DNA of 64,000 bases from Saccopteryx bilineata (lineage: Eukaryota; Chordata; Mammalia; Chiroptera; Emballonuridae). The notes below the pieces were generated by a model. It was not told the origin of the DNA and did not search any database. It saw nothing but the letters and a program-made list of their open reading frames with translations. Shown piece by piece: positions 10,976 through 21,640 of the stretch. Both the position numbers and the translations under genes were made by a program. The stretch lies in assembly GCF_036850765.1 (NCBI RefSeq), contig NC_089492.1:76457982-76521981 (forward strand), written 5' to 3'. Numbering within the stretch: the stretch's first letter is position 1; every line of letters begins with the position of its first letter.

Positions 10976-12489
10976 AATGAGATTTTATGGTAACGGTATT
11001 AATGTTGTCCTTTACCTTTATTTCACATTTCCACTGCTTGATTATAATGCTAAGAGAGTCTCTCTCCTTTCTCCTTCATCCACCTGGTGGGCCGTGATCC
11101 TCCCCTTAGTTCTACTAGGCCTATACTTCTGGTTCTAAACTGAAAACTGTAGTCAGTCCTCTGGATGTTTCTGAGCATATCCAGATGCCTAAGAGATTGC
11201 CTCCAGTTTCTACATGATACTCAGTAAAAAAGATGATGGTTTCTAGAACTTTGCTCCACGGGGAAAACCAGCAACACCCCCAGCTCTGTGGCCTCTTCCA
11301 CTGACAACAAGAACTACAGGGCAGTAGACAGGGAGCTCTCCCTGGCTAAACCAGGCTTCTCCGTGTATCCTTGTGCCTGGGTGTGAGGGAGGGATCTCCC
11401 CACCACCCCACTCATGGATTATGAAGATGGAGAATGGAGAGGGAATCCCACCTTTGCCATTAATGATCTGGGTCACCTGGGGTCAGTACTTCACCCTCTC
11501 CAGTTCCCCAGCTGCAGGTGGGCCTCAGAGAGTCCCTGTGCGGATTGCAGAGCATGTGGCTAACCTGACCGCACACAAAACAACCTTGGCTTTCTTTTGA
11601 TCCAAGCAGAAAAAAGCCCGGTTGGACAATTCGTCCTGTCACTCTCATCCCTGTTCAGATTCCTCTGCTAGCATAGCCCTCATCTCGGGTCTTGTCTCTT
11701 CGTCCACTGACTGGCAGGTCTGGCATGTCCTGCTGGCAGGTTGCTCTCCCATGTAGCCATGGCTGCAGTCCCACTTTACAAGGCCCTTTTTCTGTTCCTC
11801 ATGCTAATGAGGTCCAGATAGAGTGTCGTTGCTTTTCTTTTTCTAGAAAAATATATTACTTCCTGTCTATGCAAATAGTCCATGTGCTTAGCATTATTTG
11901 GTGATCAATACTAATTAGATGGTCTGTTCAGTGGGTGTTTGAAGCTTTCCTTCTATGCTTTTATCTTGTCACTTTGGATTAGTTGACCCAAACTTTATAT
12001 TGAGTGAATTGTCTTCTTTTCATTTGGCCTGCTTTGTAAGAAAAAATAATAATAATTAAGTTGTATTCTTTTACAATTCAGACCTAAAAATCATTCTGTG
12101 GGTATGAAAAGAAAAAAACAAGGTATACAATAATATTATGGCAAAATGCTGCTCATGAATTCAGTGAAAATGAACTTTTGTGGAGAGAAAACTTAAAATC
12201 CTTTGAAAAATACTTAGAGGCTCTCTCTCCCCCCCACCCCATTCCTTCATTCTTATTTTCTAATAAATCTTATTCAGACTCGAGACCAACTGGGAAATTT
12301 GGCTTTGAGTTTTGGGAAATGTCAAATACCAGTGGTGGGAATATCAGAATATTTAAGCAAAATTGTAAATGATCTCTTCTCTGTCACGTGTTAAAAATAG
12401 TCACAGGGTATTTTCCCTCCTAAAGTCTGTAAAAGGAAAAAAAATCCCCTATGGACTAAAGGAAAAGGGAGTGCTTTCCTAGGGAAAAT
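10976..12489. other. Unique non-coding DNA
   Basis: No gene or clear repeat is seen. Small overlapping open frames at 11243-11648 occur on both strands without family resemblance. Confidence 0.4.
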
Positions 12490-12716
12490 CTTTTTTAGAA
12501 AATGAAAAGACGCGGACAACAGTGTGGTTGCTTGGGGGGGCAGTGTAGGGAGATGGAGCGGGGTTATCAGGGGGATACATGGTGATGGTTGGGGACTTGG
12601 CGTGTGGGGGTGAATACACAATGCAGTGTACGGATGACGTGTTGTAGAATCATGCACCTGAAACCTGTGTGATTTTAAGCGGTGTCACCCCAATAAATTC
12701 AATTAAAAGCATGAAA
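12490..12716 (+). mobile_element. L1 3'-end fragment
   Basis: The terminal part reads CATGCACCTGAAACCTGTGT, then GTGTCACCCCAATAAATTC and AATTAAAAG, the usual end of laurasiatherian/bat L1 3' UTRs, preceded by the G-rich stretch typical of that UTR (12533-12584). The AATAAA here is the element's own polyadenylation signal. Confidence 0.75.
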
Positions 12717-13314
12717 AGAAATGAACCATTGGAAATTACAGTCAGTTCTGGCAGAAGGACAGGTTGGCCAGTGGCGTCTGCGCAGGCAGAGCACAATGGC
12801 CTCCATGCCTTCCCTTGTTCTTGGGACCTTTGGATAGGCACACAAGCCACCAGGAAAAATGGCTTTGGCATGAGCAAATGACATTCAGTTTTTTAGTGAT
12901 AGGAAGAAGGAAGAGTTAAGTCCTACTCTCTGAAACTTCCTGGGGGCCTGGCCTTGTGGGCAGGGGTCTCAGGCCATCCCCAGTACATCAGCCGGAATTC
13001 AGGCTGGACCCCTCAGCCAAGACTGAAAAAGAATCTCTTCCCTCTAGTTCTCCACCTAAAAGATGGTCTTAGTGGCTCTCACCCCATCTCCCATCTTTCT
13101 CCCCATCCTAGGCCCCCTAGTCTTCAGCCCTGGCATTGCTGACTCTCATAGGGAAACACTAGTCCTTTGCTCATTTTGGTCCCAAATGCTCCATCTTTGT
13201 TTCTTCTGCACTCCTTCTGTCCCAGAACCGAGTCAGGGGAAGAACTGTAGGACTGATTCCTACAGAAAAAAGGGGAAATAAAAATGCAGGCACAAGGTTT
13301 TAGGAGTGGGTATA
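12717..13314. other. Unique non-coding DNA
   Basis: No repeat, exon or RNA gene is recognised. Confidence 0.4.
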
Positions 13315-14103
13315 TGGGGGGTTCTTGGGTTATGACACAGTTCTGTTCCTGTGACTGTGACTTAATGTGAATTTTGGTTTAAGTCAAAACACACCCTAGC
13401 CTAAGTCACGTACCTATCCTAACACAGTTGTAAAATCAATCTAGAACATAAAAGCACAACTAAGCCACAGAAAAAGGGAAAGGACATAAACACTGATACA
13501 TGCCGCTGATGCTGGTCTTCCAGCCACAAAACTAGCAATCTTTCCACCTCAATCATTATGCTACTTCGCTGTTTAATAATCACAATTGATTTCACAGGGG
13601 CTTTACATGCTCTAGGATATGGTCTTTATCCTTGATAACTGTTGCTACAGTAGAGCAGCTAAGGCCTAACATGTGGCTGATGTTTGTCGCTGATTCTCCT
13701 TTTTCTGATCTCTTTACAATGTCTAATTTCACTTCCCTTATGATGGCTTTCCTCTTCTTTGAAGCACTACCATCAGAAGACTGATTTTGTTTAGGAACCA
13801 TGATATGAGCCGAAAAGTCATCAAACAAAGCAACACAAACAGAACACTTTTGCTTTTAACAGTCCAAAATGGTGTAGGTAAGTGTACTAGCTAGAGTATG
13901 CCAACTCCCTCACTCACATGGCCTATGGCTATGTATTCTTCCATCACGCGCAGTCAAACTAGTTCACCCACGTAGTCTGTAAGTATGACACTAATGGGCG
14001 TAAGCCAAAACACTCGTTTTAATTTTTAAAAGTTTTTATGGGAGAGCATCGTAAAATCGAAATGTCCTATGTTGAGACTGTCGTAACCCAATGACGCTCC
14101 CCC
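13315..14103 (-). mobile_element. Tigger/pogo DNA transposon, internally deleted copy 1
   Basis: Left end TGGGGGGTTCTTGGGTTATG and right end GTCGTAACCCAATGACGCTC CCCCA form decayed inverted ends. The left 200 bp are closely similar to the copy at 25,235 (shared AAGTCACGTACCTATCCTAA-like and CAGTTGTAAAATCA segments). A transposase N-terminus remains on the minus strand, so the element's 5' end is to the right. It lacks the C-terminal half of the transposase. Confidence 0.85.
13592..13828 (-). pseudogene. Tigger transposase N-terminal remnant
   Basis: A 78-codon open frame contains MVPKQNQSSDGSASKKRKAI followed by VKLDIVKRSEKGESATNI and LGLSCSTVATVIKDKDHILE. This is the CENP-B/pogo-type helix-turn-helix that opens Tigger transposases, which normally run to several hundred residues with a DDE catalytic domain. 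Everything after the first helix-turn-helix is missing here. The family's protein would cut and paste the element at TA sites in the nucleus; this remnant cannot do so. It is confined to the transposon and there is no sign that it was adopted as a host gene. The family call is secure, the subfamily is not. Confidence 0.88.
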
Positions 14104-15396
14104 ATCCTCATTTTCTAGAGGCCAAATTCAGCAGGAAACTCTCAGCACCCACTTGACTGTGAATGTGCAAACAAATGGTGCTTAGTCTACGCCTCCTAAT
14201 GTGCAGGTGCCTCAGAACGAAAGATAATAAAGAAACAAGTCAAAGTATAAGCAACAGGACAACCCCAAATCCAGGATCCTGGGGTCCAGGATCTGTACAA
14301 GGACACAAAGGACTCTGTGGTTGTCACCTTTGCAGTCCTGAGCCCACAGATTCAAATGGGAATTCCCAGGAGGATTTCAAGATTCAAAATCCGCTTCCTT
14401 GGGCAGACTCCCACTCCCTTGCGTAGGGGTGAGTGGAACTGAGGCTGTGAGCAGGAGCCCCTGCTTACCTCTTGAAGACACTATAGGATCTGCTGCTGAA
14501 GCACTAGCTGCCTAACTAAAAACCTCTGGCCAAGCTTGTTCTTGAGGATGAGGGTGCTGGGCAAAAAGGCATCTGGCCTGCTCTGGGCATAACACTTCTA
14601 GGGAAGTTGAGGCCCAATTGTGTGAAATCACAGAGCAAGCAGCTTGGATTCAGAAAGTGACTCGTCAACAGGGGCTGTCTTTGATTTGATCTAAGTTGGT
14701 TTGGGTCATGGGGATGTGGCTTCAGAGAACCTTCCAGAGATGGGGTATTGTTCTCCTTACAGTCATTGTAACAGACTTCCCTGTTTTCTGTGCTCTCTCA
14801 AAGGCTTTAAATGCATGTGTGCCGCCTCTGGTGACCAAGCAGATGATCTCCCTTTGCCTACAGAGCCAAAAACAGTGTGAAGGAAACAGCCCACTAAGGC
14901 AGTGAGACCTCAATATCCTAACTTATGTCAAGTATTCCAGTCAGAGAGCCAACCTACCCCCAATCTCAACAGGAAGCAGTAGCTCAGGGTGCAGGAATAC
15001 CTTAACTGTTGATCAGTTCTCTTAGTACAACTGCAAGTATTGATTAAAGGGAGAATGGATAAGGTTAATTTATATATGGGGACCCACACAATGGAGGCTG
15101 CCCCAGCAACCCCGCCCACGTCACAAATCTAACCTTAAGTCAGCATTTGCTTAGGGGAGACACCTCTCAAGGAGACCTCACATGCACCAATCACAGTCTT
15201 CCCGCTCCGCTTCAGCCACCTCACTTCTCCTAGAGAACACACCTCTAGCCTTATAAGGAAATCCCCCAGCTCCAAGTAAGTCCTGCCCTGTTTTCTCCTG
15301 GTCTCTCTAAGACTCCATAATACTCTTGCTCCAAACCCCTCACTGCTGTGAGGCCCTGCACATTCTCTCAAATGATGGACATCACAATTGTTTATT
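14104..15396. other. Unique non-coding DNA
   Basis: No exon or repeat is recognised. Open frames at 14163-14426 and 14696-14905 show no known domain. Ends at the A-run that received the next SINE. Confidence 0.4.
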
Positions 15397-15412
15397 AAAA
15401 AAAAAAAGTATC

Positions 15413-15799
15413 GCCCTGGCCGGTTGGCTCAGCGGTACAGTGTCGGCCTAGCGTGCGGAGGACCCGGGTTCGATTCCCGGCCGAGGCACACAGGAGAAGC
15501 GCCCATTTGCTTCTCCACCCCTCCGCCGCGCTTTCCTCTCTGTCTCTCTCTTCCCCTCCCGCAGCCAAGGCTCCATTGGAGCAAGGATGGCCCGGGCGCT
15601 GGGGATGGCTCTGTGGCCTCTGCCTCAGGGGCTAGAGTGGCTCTGGTCGCAACATGGCGACGCCCAGGATGGGCAGAGCATCGCCCCCTGGTGGGCAGAG
15701 CGTCGCCCCTGGTGGGCGTGCCGGGTGAATCCCGGTCGGGCGCATGCGGGAGTCTGTCTGACTGTCTCTCCCTGTTTCCAGCTTCAGGGAAAAAAAAAA
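15413..15799 (+). mobile_element. tRNA-derived bat SINE, type A, young copy
   Basis: Head GCCCTGGCCGGTTGGCTCAG and B-box GGTTCGATTCCC are intact, many CpGs are kept (GTGTCGGCCTAGCGTGCGG), and AAAAGTATC flanks both sides. CTCF-like cores on the minus strand lie at 15678-15694 and, with one base fewer in the C-run, 15700-15715. The preserved CpGs and tail suggest recent insertion. Confidence 0.95.
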
Positions 15800-15985
15800 A
15801 AAAAAAGTATCACTGAATTCAGAATATGTATTTTAAAATATTACCAAAATGCTAAATACTCATGTGAACCTGTACAAACAACTTGTGCTTATATTTGGGC
15901 CTGGCAAATCGCTGCTTTCTGATTTCTAAAGTTGACAGTACCGTGCAAAAATGTAGTAGAGGAAAATCTTAAAAGAAAGAAAGTA

Positions 15986-16550
15986 CCATATTTCCCCATG
16001 TATAAGACGCATATTTTTTGGGGAAAAATTGTGGTCTAAAAACCAGGTGCATCTTGCCCGACCAGGCGGTGGCGCAGTGGATGGAGCGTTGGACTGGGAT
16101 GCAGAGGACCCAGGTTCGAGACCCCAAGGTTGCCAGATTGAGAGCAGGCTCATCTGGTTTGAGCAAAAAGCCCACCAGCTTGAACCCAGGATTGCTGGCT
16201 CCAGCAAGGGGTTACTCGGTCTGCTGAGGGCCCGCGGTCAAGGCACATACGAGAAAGCAATAAAGGAACAACTAAGGTGTTGCAATGCGCAATGAAGGAC
16301 TGGTGATTGATGCTTCTCATCTCTCTCCGTTCTTGTCTGTCTGTCCCTGTCTATCCCTCTCTCTCTCTGAAAAAAAAAACAACAACCAGGTGCATCTTAA
16401 ACAGTGGTTGTAGATTTTTTGACAGTAATGAAGAGTTGTATGAATTTTATGATAAATAAAACTTGAGTTCAATAACTTTATGTAATACTTTTTTTTTTTC
16501 AAATTTTGGGCCCCAAAATTAAGGTGCATCTTATACATGGGGAAATACGG
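15986..16550. mobile_element. TA-flanked MITE (Tc1/mariner-like), split by a SINE
   Basis: The left end CCATATTTCCCCATGTATAA and the reverse complement of the right end agree at 24 of the first 26 bases. TA dinucleotides sit just outside both ends (15984-15985, 16551-16552), the duplication expected of Tc1/mariner-type transposases. Without the nested SINE and one copy of its duplication the element is about 222 bp, too short for a transposase, so it was moved in trans. Confidence 0.85.
16056..16383 (+). mobile_element. tRNA-derived bat SINE, type B, nested in the MITE
   Basis: Head GCCCGACCAGGCGGTGGCGC, B-box region AGGTTCGAGACCCC, complete body and CT-rich tail ending in A10. A perfect 15-bp duplication, AACCAGGTGCATCTT, flanks it (16041-16055, 16384-16398) and both copies are MITE sequence, so the order of insertion is clear. 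Confidence 0.96.
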
Positions 16551-16619
16551 TAATGACTTGTAAGTTCACCTGTCTACCCACTGCCACAAAAACTAAATGA
16601 TACTGAATGTTGGGCAAAT

Positions 16620-17100
16620 GAGTTTGTAAAATCTGTATCTTCTGGGTTTGCTCACTTTTATTGTTAAAAATGGCTGCTGCCCAGGTAAACTGTGCTGCCA
16701 GGTAAAACTTCTAATTACCTTACTGCTTGGGAAGGGGCTTTGTTATGCTAATGTGTGCTGGAGGAGGGGTTTTCACACCAAGAAAAGTTTGTGAAGAAGA
16801 AGGAGAAGAAAGCCAAGATGGCAAGGTGCTGAAGGAGAAGCCAGTTTGTGCAGAGATGAGAAGGGAGAAGGTGTGCAGATGGGGAACCAGAGGTAACTGA
16901 GCTGGCCTTTGATTCTAGGAAAATCTGGATGTGTCAGTAGCTTTGAGAGCTCTGAGTGAGTGGGTTTTGGAGCCTTGTGTTTTTACTCACCTGCCGGGTG
17001 CGAGGCTAGAATAAAGGAATGGCCCACCATCCTCCAGCTCCACTGTTTCATTACCATTTGTCCAAATCAAATGTGAACTTGCACCTGCTTGGCTGTGATG
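16620..17100 (+). mobile_element. Probable solo LTR of an endogenous retrovirus
   Basis: The segment has an LTR-like layout: a run ending GAGTGGGTTTTGGAGCC, TTTTTACTCACCTGCCGGGTG, then CTAGAATAAAGGAATGGCCC with an AATAAA signal at 17010-17015 and CTCCACTGTTTCATTACC. This resembles R/U5 sequence of bat retroviral LTRs as I remember them. No gag, pol or env remnants are next to it. The ends and the flanking duplication could not be fixed. Confidence 0.45.
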
Positions 17101-17279
17101 GCAGCCACGACTACTGGCCATACACTGAGAAGTTCAGTTAATCTGTAAATATTATATATTTGACCCATAGTTATATTCAAAATCATTCCAGATGAGATAC
17201 AAGGAAGTCCCACCCTTGTGGGATATGAGGTCAGGGAGCTACAGACAGCGCTCAGTGATGGCTGGTTTGGGGTCTTCAC

Positions 17280-17465
17280 CCCAGCCCTGCCAGCTGACTG
17301 CCGCTGTGTGAATCTGGGCATGTTGTAAACCCTCTCTAAGCCTCCGATTTTTCATCTATAAAATGGGACAATACTGTATTAGTAGCTGCCTTCTAATTTT
17401 AAGAATTTTAAATAAAAAGTTAATGTCTATAAATTGCCGAGAATAATACGTGGAATGCAGTGAAA
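17280..17465 (+). mobile_element. MIR SINE
   Basis: Core GTGTGAATCTGGGCATGTTG followed by CTCTCTAAGCCTCCG and CATCTATAAAATGGGACAAT, then a tail like ATAATACGTGGAATGCAGTG. It matches the mammal-wide MIR in sense orientation, with the divergence expected for that age. Confidence 0.82.
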
Positions 17466-18376
17466 CCCTCAAGAAGGGTTCCATATCAACTAGTTGGGAA
17501 GCCAAGAGTGGAAGTCATTCATTTCATGTCAAAATAAGTGAACATTTACAGTTTTATAGATGTAATTGGACGTTTGCCTACGTTTTTTCATCTTTTCTTT
17601 TCTCTTTGGTCAAAGATAGAGTTGAAACCAGATGGGATATCATACAATTACAAACCTACAAGTTTTCCTGTTCCTTTTAGATTGGTACCTAATTTGGGAG
17701 TATGTGGGTAGAAGAAACCAAAAAATATTCCCTTGAGTAATACCTGAAAACAGGAATTAGAGATTAGGATTTTCAGAACGAAAAACAAAAAGACAAAATA
17801 AAAGCCCTGGCTCTACACACAGAAATACCGTCCTTGAAGGCTTAGAGAATTCTTTGGCCTTTACTTTATGAAAACCGACAACCTTACATTTGATTGGCCC
17901 ATTTTCTGCCTTTTTTTTTTTTTTTTTTTTTTAAAAAAAAAACCAAGTTCCAGGCCTGGAAGCTAAATCTATTTATGGTGAGTACTGTTTTTTCAATTAG
18001 GTTTATTTTCATTTTCCCATAGGCCATATTAGCTGAGAACGTCCAAAAGTTTATTTTTCTTTCTTTTTCCTTTTTATAATGATTTTTAAAATAAAATATA
18101 CAGCACGTAAATATACTGACTTTCTTTTTAAATCCTAATTCTGAAATTGTTTTTTCTCACACATTTTGGAGTGCAGTCTAGTCCAAGTTTGTAGTCAGCT
18201 CTTCCCGTGTGAGGGTCACACCCGTTTTGCCCACATTGCTAGATGCCCCGTGCAAGCCGGTGCCAGCAAGTAGCACCTAAGAACCATGACGAGTTTGGCT
18301 TTTCCCAGAACTCTTCAGCTGGATATTAGAATGCTGTTTCAGTTTCCGACCTTAATAATGGCAATATGTTCTCTCA

Positions 18377-18378
<2 letters not shown>
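17466..18378. other. Unique AT-rich DNA with a T/A-run
   Basis: No gene is recognised. A run of about 21 T followed directly by about 10 A lies at 17911-17942 and would form a short hairpin. Confidence 0.4.

Positions 18379-18414
<36 letters not shown>
18379..18414. repeat. (GT)n microsatellite
   Basis: About 18 uninterrupted TG units just upstream of CpG island 2. Confidence 0.95.
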
Positions 18415-18415
<1 letters not shown>

Positions 18416-18804
18416 AGTCAATACAAAACCCACGTCACCTTTCTAATATTCTTACAACAGAAAGTAATCTGCAGTGGGGCAGTCTGAGCTGGAGTGCAGT
18501 CCTCCTTAGAGTCAGACCTGCAGGGGACGGAGACAGCACCTCTCCGAGGGCTGCTGAAGCCCGACTGCGGCAGGAAGGTGGGCGCAGCTGCAAAGTGGGC
18601 TCCAATCCTTGCCTCTGCCCCCCCCACCCTCACCCCCGGAGCCCCGCGACTCCTCCGAGCGCGTGGTCACCGCCAAGCCACAGCGTCCCCGCCCAGCCTC
18701 CGGCTCCCGCGCCGCCGTCTCCCTCCCCTGGGAGCGGGGATCGGAATTCGGCCCAGAACCAGACTAGGGCACGGTGCCCTCGAGGGCGGGAAGCAGCGAC
18801 GGGG

Positions 18805-19178
18805 CCTCGCCCTCCTCTCCAGCTCCCTCCACCCTGCCTTCCTTCTCTGCCCTCCCCGCTGTCCTCCTCCCCTGCACTCCAGTTTCCTGCCCCCCATCCC
18901 ACGCTCCTGCCTCCTTCCCTCTTTCCTCCCCCATGTCCCTTTTCCCTGCTCCTCCGCCTCCCTCCTGTCTCTTGTTCCCTTTCTTCCTCCCGGGTTCCTC
19001 CAGACCCCCTCATCCTGCTCCTTTGCGCCCCCCCTTCCCTCCTCCTCCGCCCCTCCTTGCGCCCCTTCTCCCTTCTTTCCCCCACCCTTTCCCCCCTGGA
19101 CCCTTCCTCCGTACTCTCCCCCGCCCCTCTCTCCTGGATCCCTCCTTCCCTCCATCCCTGCTCCTCCACTCGACTCAC
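18805..19178 (+). repeat. Long pyrimidine-rich tract
   Basis: About 370 bp in which the plus strand is overwhelmingly C and T, with many CCTCC, TTCCCTCC and TCCTCC runs but no fixed period. Such tracts can form triplex DNA or R-loops and are common near some promoters. The 135- to 362-residue frames across it are proline/serine/leucine or arginine/glycine artefacts of composition. Confidence 0.85.
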
Positions 19179-19192
19179 TGAGCTCCCACGCG

Positions 19193-19202
19193 GTTGCTAT
19201 GG
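19193..19202. promoter_or_regulatory. X-box half-site overlapping an ATG
   Basis: GTTGCTATGG equals the first ten bases of the palindromic RFX site GTTGCYATGGYAAC; the remaining four (AGGC) do not match. A half-site only. Confidence 0.3.
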
Positions 19203-19560
19203 AGGCGCCCCCGGCTGCTCGCCGCTTGGCTGGAGCTGCCCGGGGATCTGGGGACAGACCAGTGACTCTGCCCGAGGCTGCGGTGCCTCTCCTCGGGGCT
19301 CAGGAACAAAGCGCCCTTCCCCATCTCGGGACTGCGCTGTGAGACCTTCAGGCGCCCGCGTCCGTGAAGCTTAAGACCACCTCAAATCTACTGGCCCCCA
19401 ACCTCTGTGGGCCGGACCCCTGGGGTCGGGTGACTCTTGCGCGCTACTGAGTTACCTTCCCGGCCCCCGAAGATCACTCTCGCTTCTTCCCACCCCCATC
19501 CCGGAGGTGTGTCACTGAGGCCGGGGGACGGCCAGATGGCCCCATTTAACTGGACTGTCC

Positions 19561-21299
19561 CCTTTTGTTGGGGGCCGGAGCAAAGTCCAAGCCAATTTAC
19601 ATAGGAAAATGGGGTTTGCGTCCCCGATTCAGGGCAGTGCCCTGACAGCTGGTGGCTCTGTCATCGTGTCAGGACCCCACTGCGATTTGTTTAAAGTAAG
19701 GCTTTCTGTGTGCAGATGTGTGAGTGTGAATAGTAATTGATTGGGAACCGGCAGTTATTAGATCCGGCCTGTAGAGACCCTGCGCTCACAAAGAAAGATT
19801 TATCAGCCTTATCAGCCTAGGATCATAGAAGGGAAAACTCTTCCCAGGATTTATGACGCTCTCTGTATTACAGAGTTTATAGCTTATCATTTAATCCACA
19901 AAGCCAGAAAGCCAAATAGTTTGGATTTGAGGAGGATTTTGAAATTCTTACTGTGTACACTTTCCTCTTTGGTCCACTTGTAAAGATTGTGAGGCTGAAC
20001 ACAAAAGCGCATCAAGAGGACTGCTAGGACTTAAAAAATTATTCATGAAAGATCTGACCTAACTCATATTATTAAACTACTGGTTCGCAGTTGATTCAGT
20101 GCTATAGCCAGGAGCCGGCTGAAAAGCCATCCATTAGTTTGGAATCAATAGTTTAAAGCGGGTGCTTAGATGACAGTGTTAGAACAGGGAGGAACTCCAT
20201 TCTTATATTACCAGTTAGGAATTTGAATCCTAGGAAGGTTAAGTGATTTTCCCAAGATCGTACTGCTCTGGAATTTATGATCGCAATTGTTGGAATCCCT
20301 AAAAGTTGGAAGCTTTGTAACAGCTTGATTTAGGAGCCCAGGAAAATCCCTTAATCAGCAAGGTCTCGAACCTCTCCAGCAGTCCGTTGGAGCCACCAGC
20401 AGGTAATTTCTTAGAAGACAGAGATTGAGAGGAATTTTTTCCCTCCGCAGTCTTTATATAGATTAATTAACTTGAGCTGTATGGGAGCCAGTTCTAGCCA
20501 CGAGAATCTTCCAGAACCCTGAACTAGAGCTCATGAGTTGGTTTTCCATCAAGAGCGGTTGCTTTGTGACAAGATGCATGGTTAGGATTTGTATGAAAAG
20601 AGAAATCAAAGGTGGGCTGGAACCCTCTCTCTCTCTTTTTTTTAAGGTAGGAGGACAAATGACTATGATGGAACCTGCATTCACCTTCTAGAAAGTAGGG
20701 TGGCTAATTTGAAAAGGCTTTGATCTGCACAGAACAACAACATCAGCTACCTTTATAGCCGCTGAAAAAAACAATCTTTAAAATGGGTTCTCCTTCCTTC
20801 AGGGAGTGTGTTGGAAGAATTCTATTGGCTAAACCCTCTGCCTTTAAACTTCCCTGAGCCTGTGATAACTTGGGGAAGAGTGCTTGTGGGCAGTTTGGTG
20901 GAGTTGTAGTGATCACAGGATGCCACATTGAGAGACAATGGGAATTCACAAGTTGCACTTGAAACACAAGGAATGAGAATGGACAGTGGGGCTGGAAGTG
21001 GACATGGGGCTTCTCTCAGCTCTGCTTCTCATCCCAAATTGAGCCAACAAGTGTTTCTACCTCCCCCTTGCTTGGGCCCCCAGTACTAGGATGAGCGTGC
21101 CAGGTACTTGGTGAGGATGTTAGGTAATCAACACAAAACCTCTCCATTCTTGGAAAGAATTAGAATCACTAAAAATGTGATTTATATATTTTAAATAACT
21201 ATATATAAGGAAATAATTAAAAATTGACTCCCTACCACCACTACCACACTCACATACTACCTTATTCCTTTTCCTGCTTTATTTTGACTGCTCTTTAGT
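19561..21299. other. Unique DNA downstream of CpG island 2
   Basis: No exon can be supported. A MIR-like stretch (AGGTTAAGTGATTTTCCCAA near 20237) is too short to call firmly. Confidence 0.4.
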
Positions 21300-21640
21300 T
21301 TTTGTATTGGTGAGTTATTGAGGTGTTACAAACAACCCCAAAACTCAACAAGTCATTTATTATAGGCTCTGCATCTGGGGTCAGCAGGAGGTCACCTGAC
21401 CAGGCTGGGCACCATGAGGGGCCTGGCTGATGGGGGCTCTGCTTATGCAGGCATTAAGGGGCTCCCTGGGCTTCTGGGGCTCCGAGGGAGCTCATCCCGG
21501 CAGTTGCTCCACATCTTCTCCTCCTGGGGCCAGCAGAGAAGCGTGGGCACATTCTTCGCATGGCGACTGCAGAGCACGGAGCAAAGCTGGGTTCTGGAGT
21601 CAGGAAATCACGAAGGCCCCTTGAGGTGTCAGTAAAGTTA
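21300..21640 (-). mobile_element. Possible old LTR-type repeat, antisense
   Basis: GTGTTACAAACAACCCCAAA, CTCAACAAGTCATTTATTAT and CTGGGGTCAGCAGGAGGTCA resemble the antisense of mammal-wide LTR repeats that contain a CCACAAAACTTAGTGGC-like part. Subfamily and ends are not determined. Confidence 0.4.

Larger units (their letters stand above)
18490..19560 (+). promoter_or_regulatory. CpG island 2, candidate promoter/first exon
   Basis: GC-rich region with clusters of CpG on each side of a pyrimidine tract (18640-18800 and 19185-19520). An ATG at 19199 has G at -3 and +4 and opens MEAPPAARRLAGAARGSGDR, running 47 codons to a TGA at 19340-19342; the last codon is followed by GTGAGA, so a splice donor (GCGCT-GTGAGACC) could lie there. 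I recognise no protein. The frame is also open upstream of the ATG because pyrimidine-rich DNA has few stops, so openness is weak evidence. Plus-strand direction is preferred only because of the ATG context. It may instead be a non-coding RNA promoter. Confidence 0.5.

Noticed and set aside
13592..13828. Host gene related to CENP-B or TIGD
   Set aside because: The frame stops after the first helix-turn-helix and lies wholly within a deleted Tigger copy.
16620..17100. Complete endogenous retrovirus
   Set aside because: Only LTR-like sequence with an AATAAA is seen. No gag, pol or env remnants and no second LTR are nearby.
18286..19374. 362- and 282-codon plus-strand frames and 182-codon minus-strand frame
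   Set aside because: They run across a pyrimidine-rich tract, where stop codons are scarce, and give low-complexity proline/serine/leucine or arginine/glycine/glutamate sequence. The first also translates a (GT)n.
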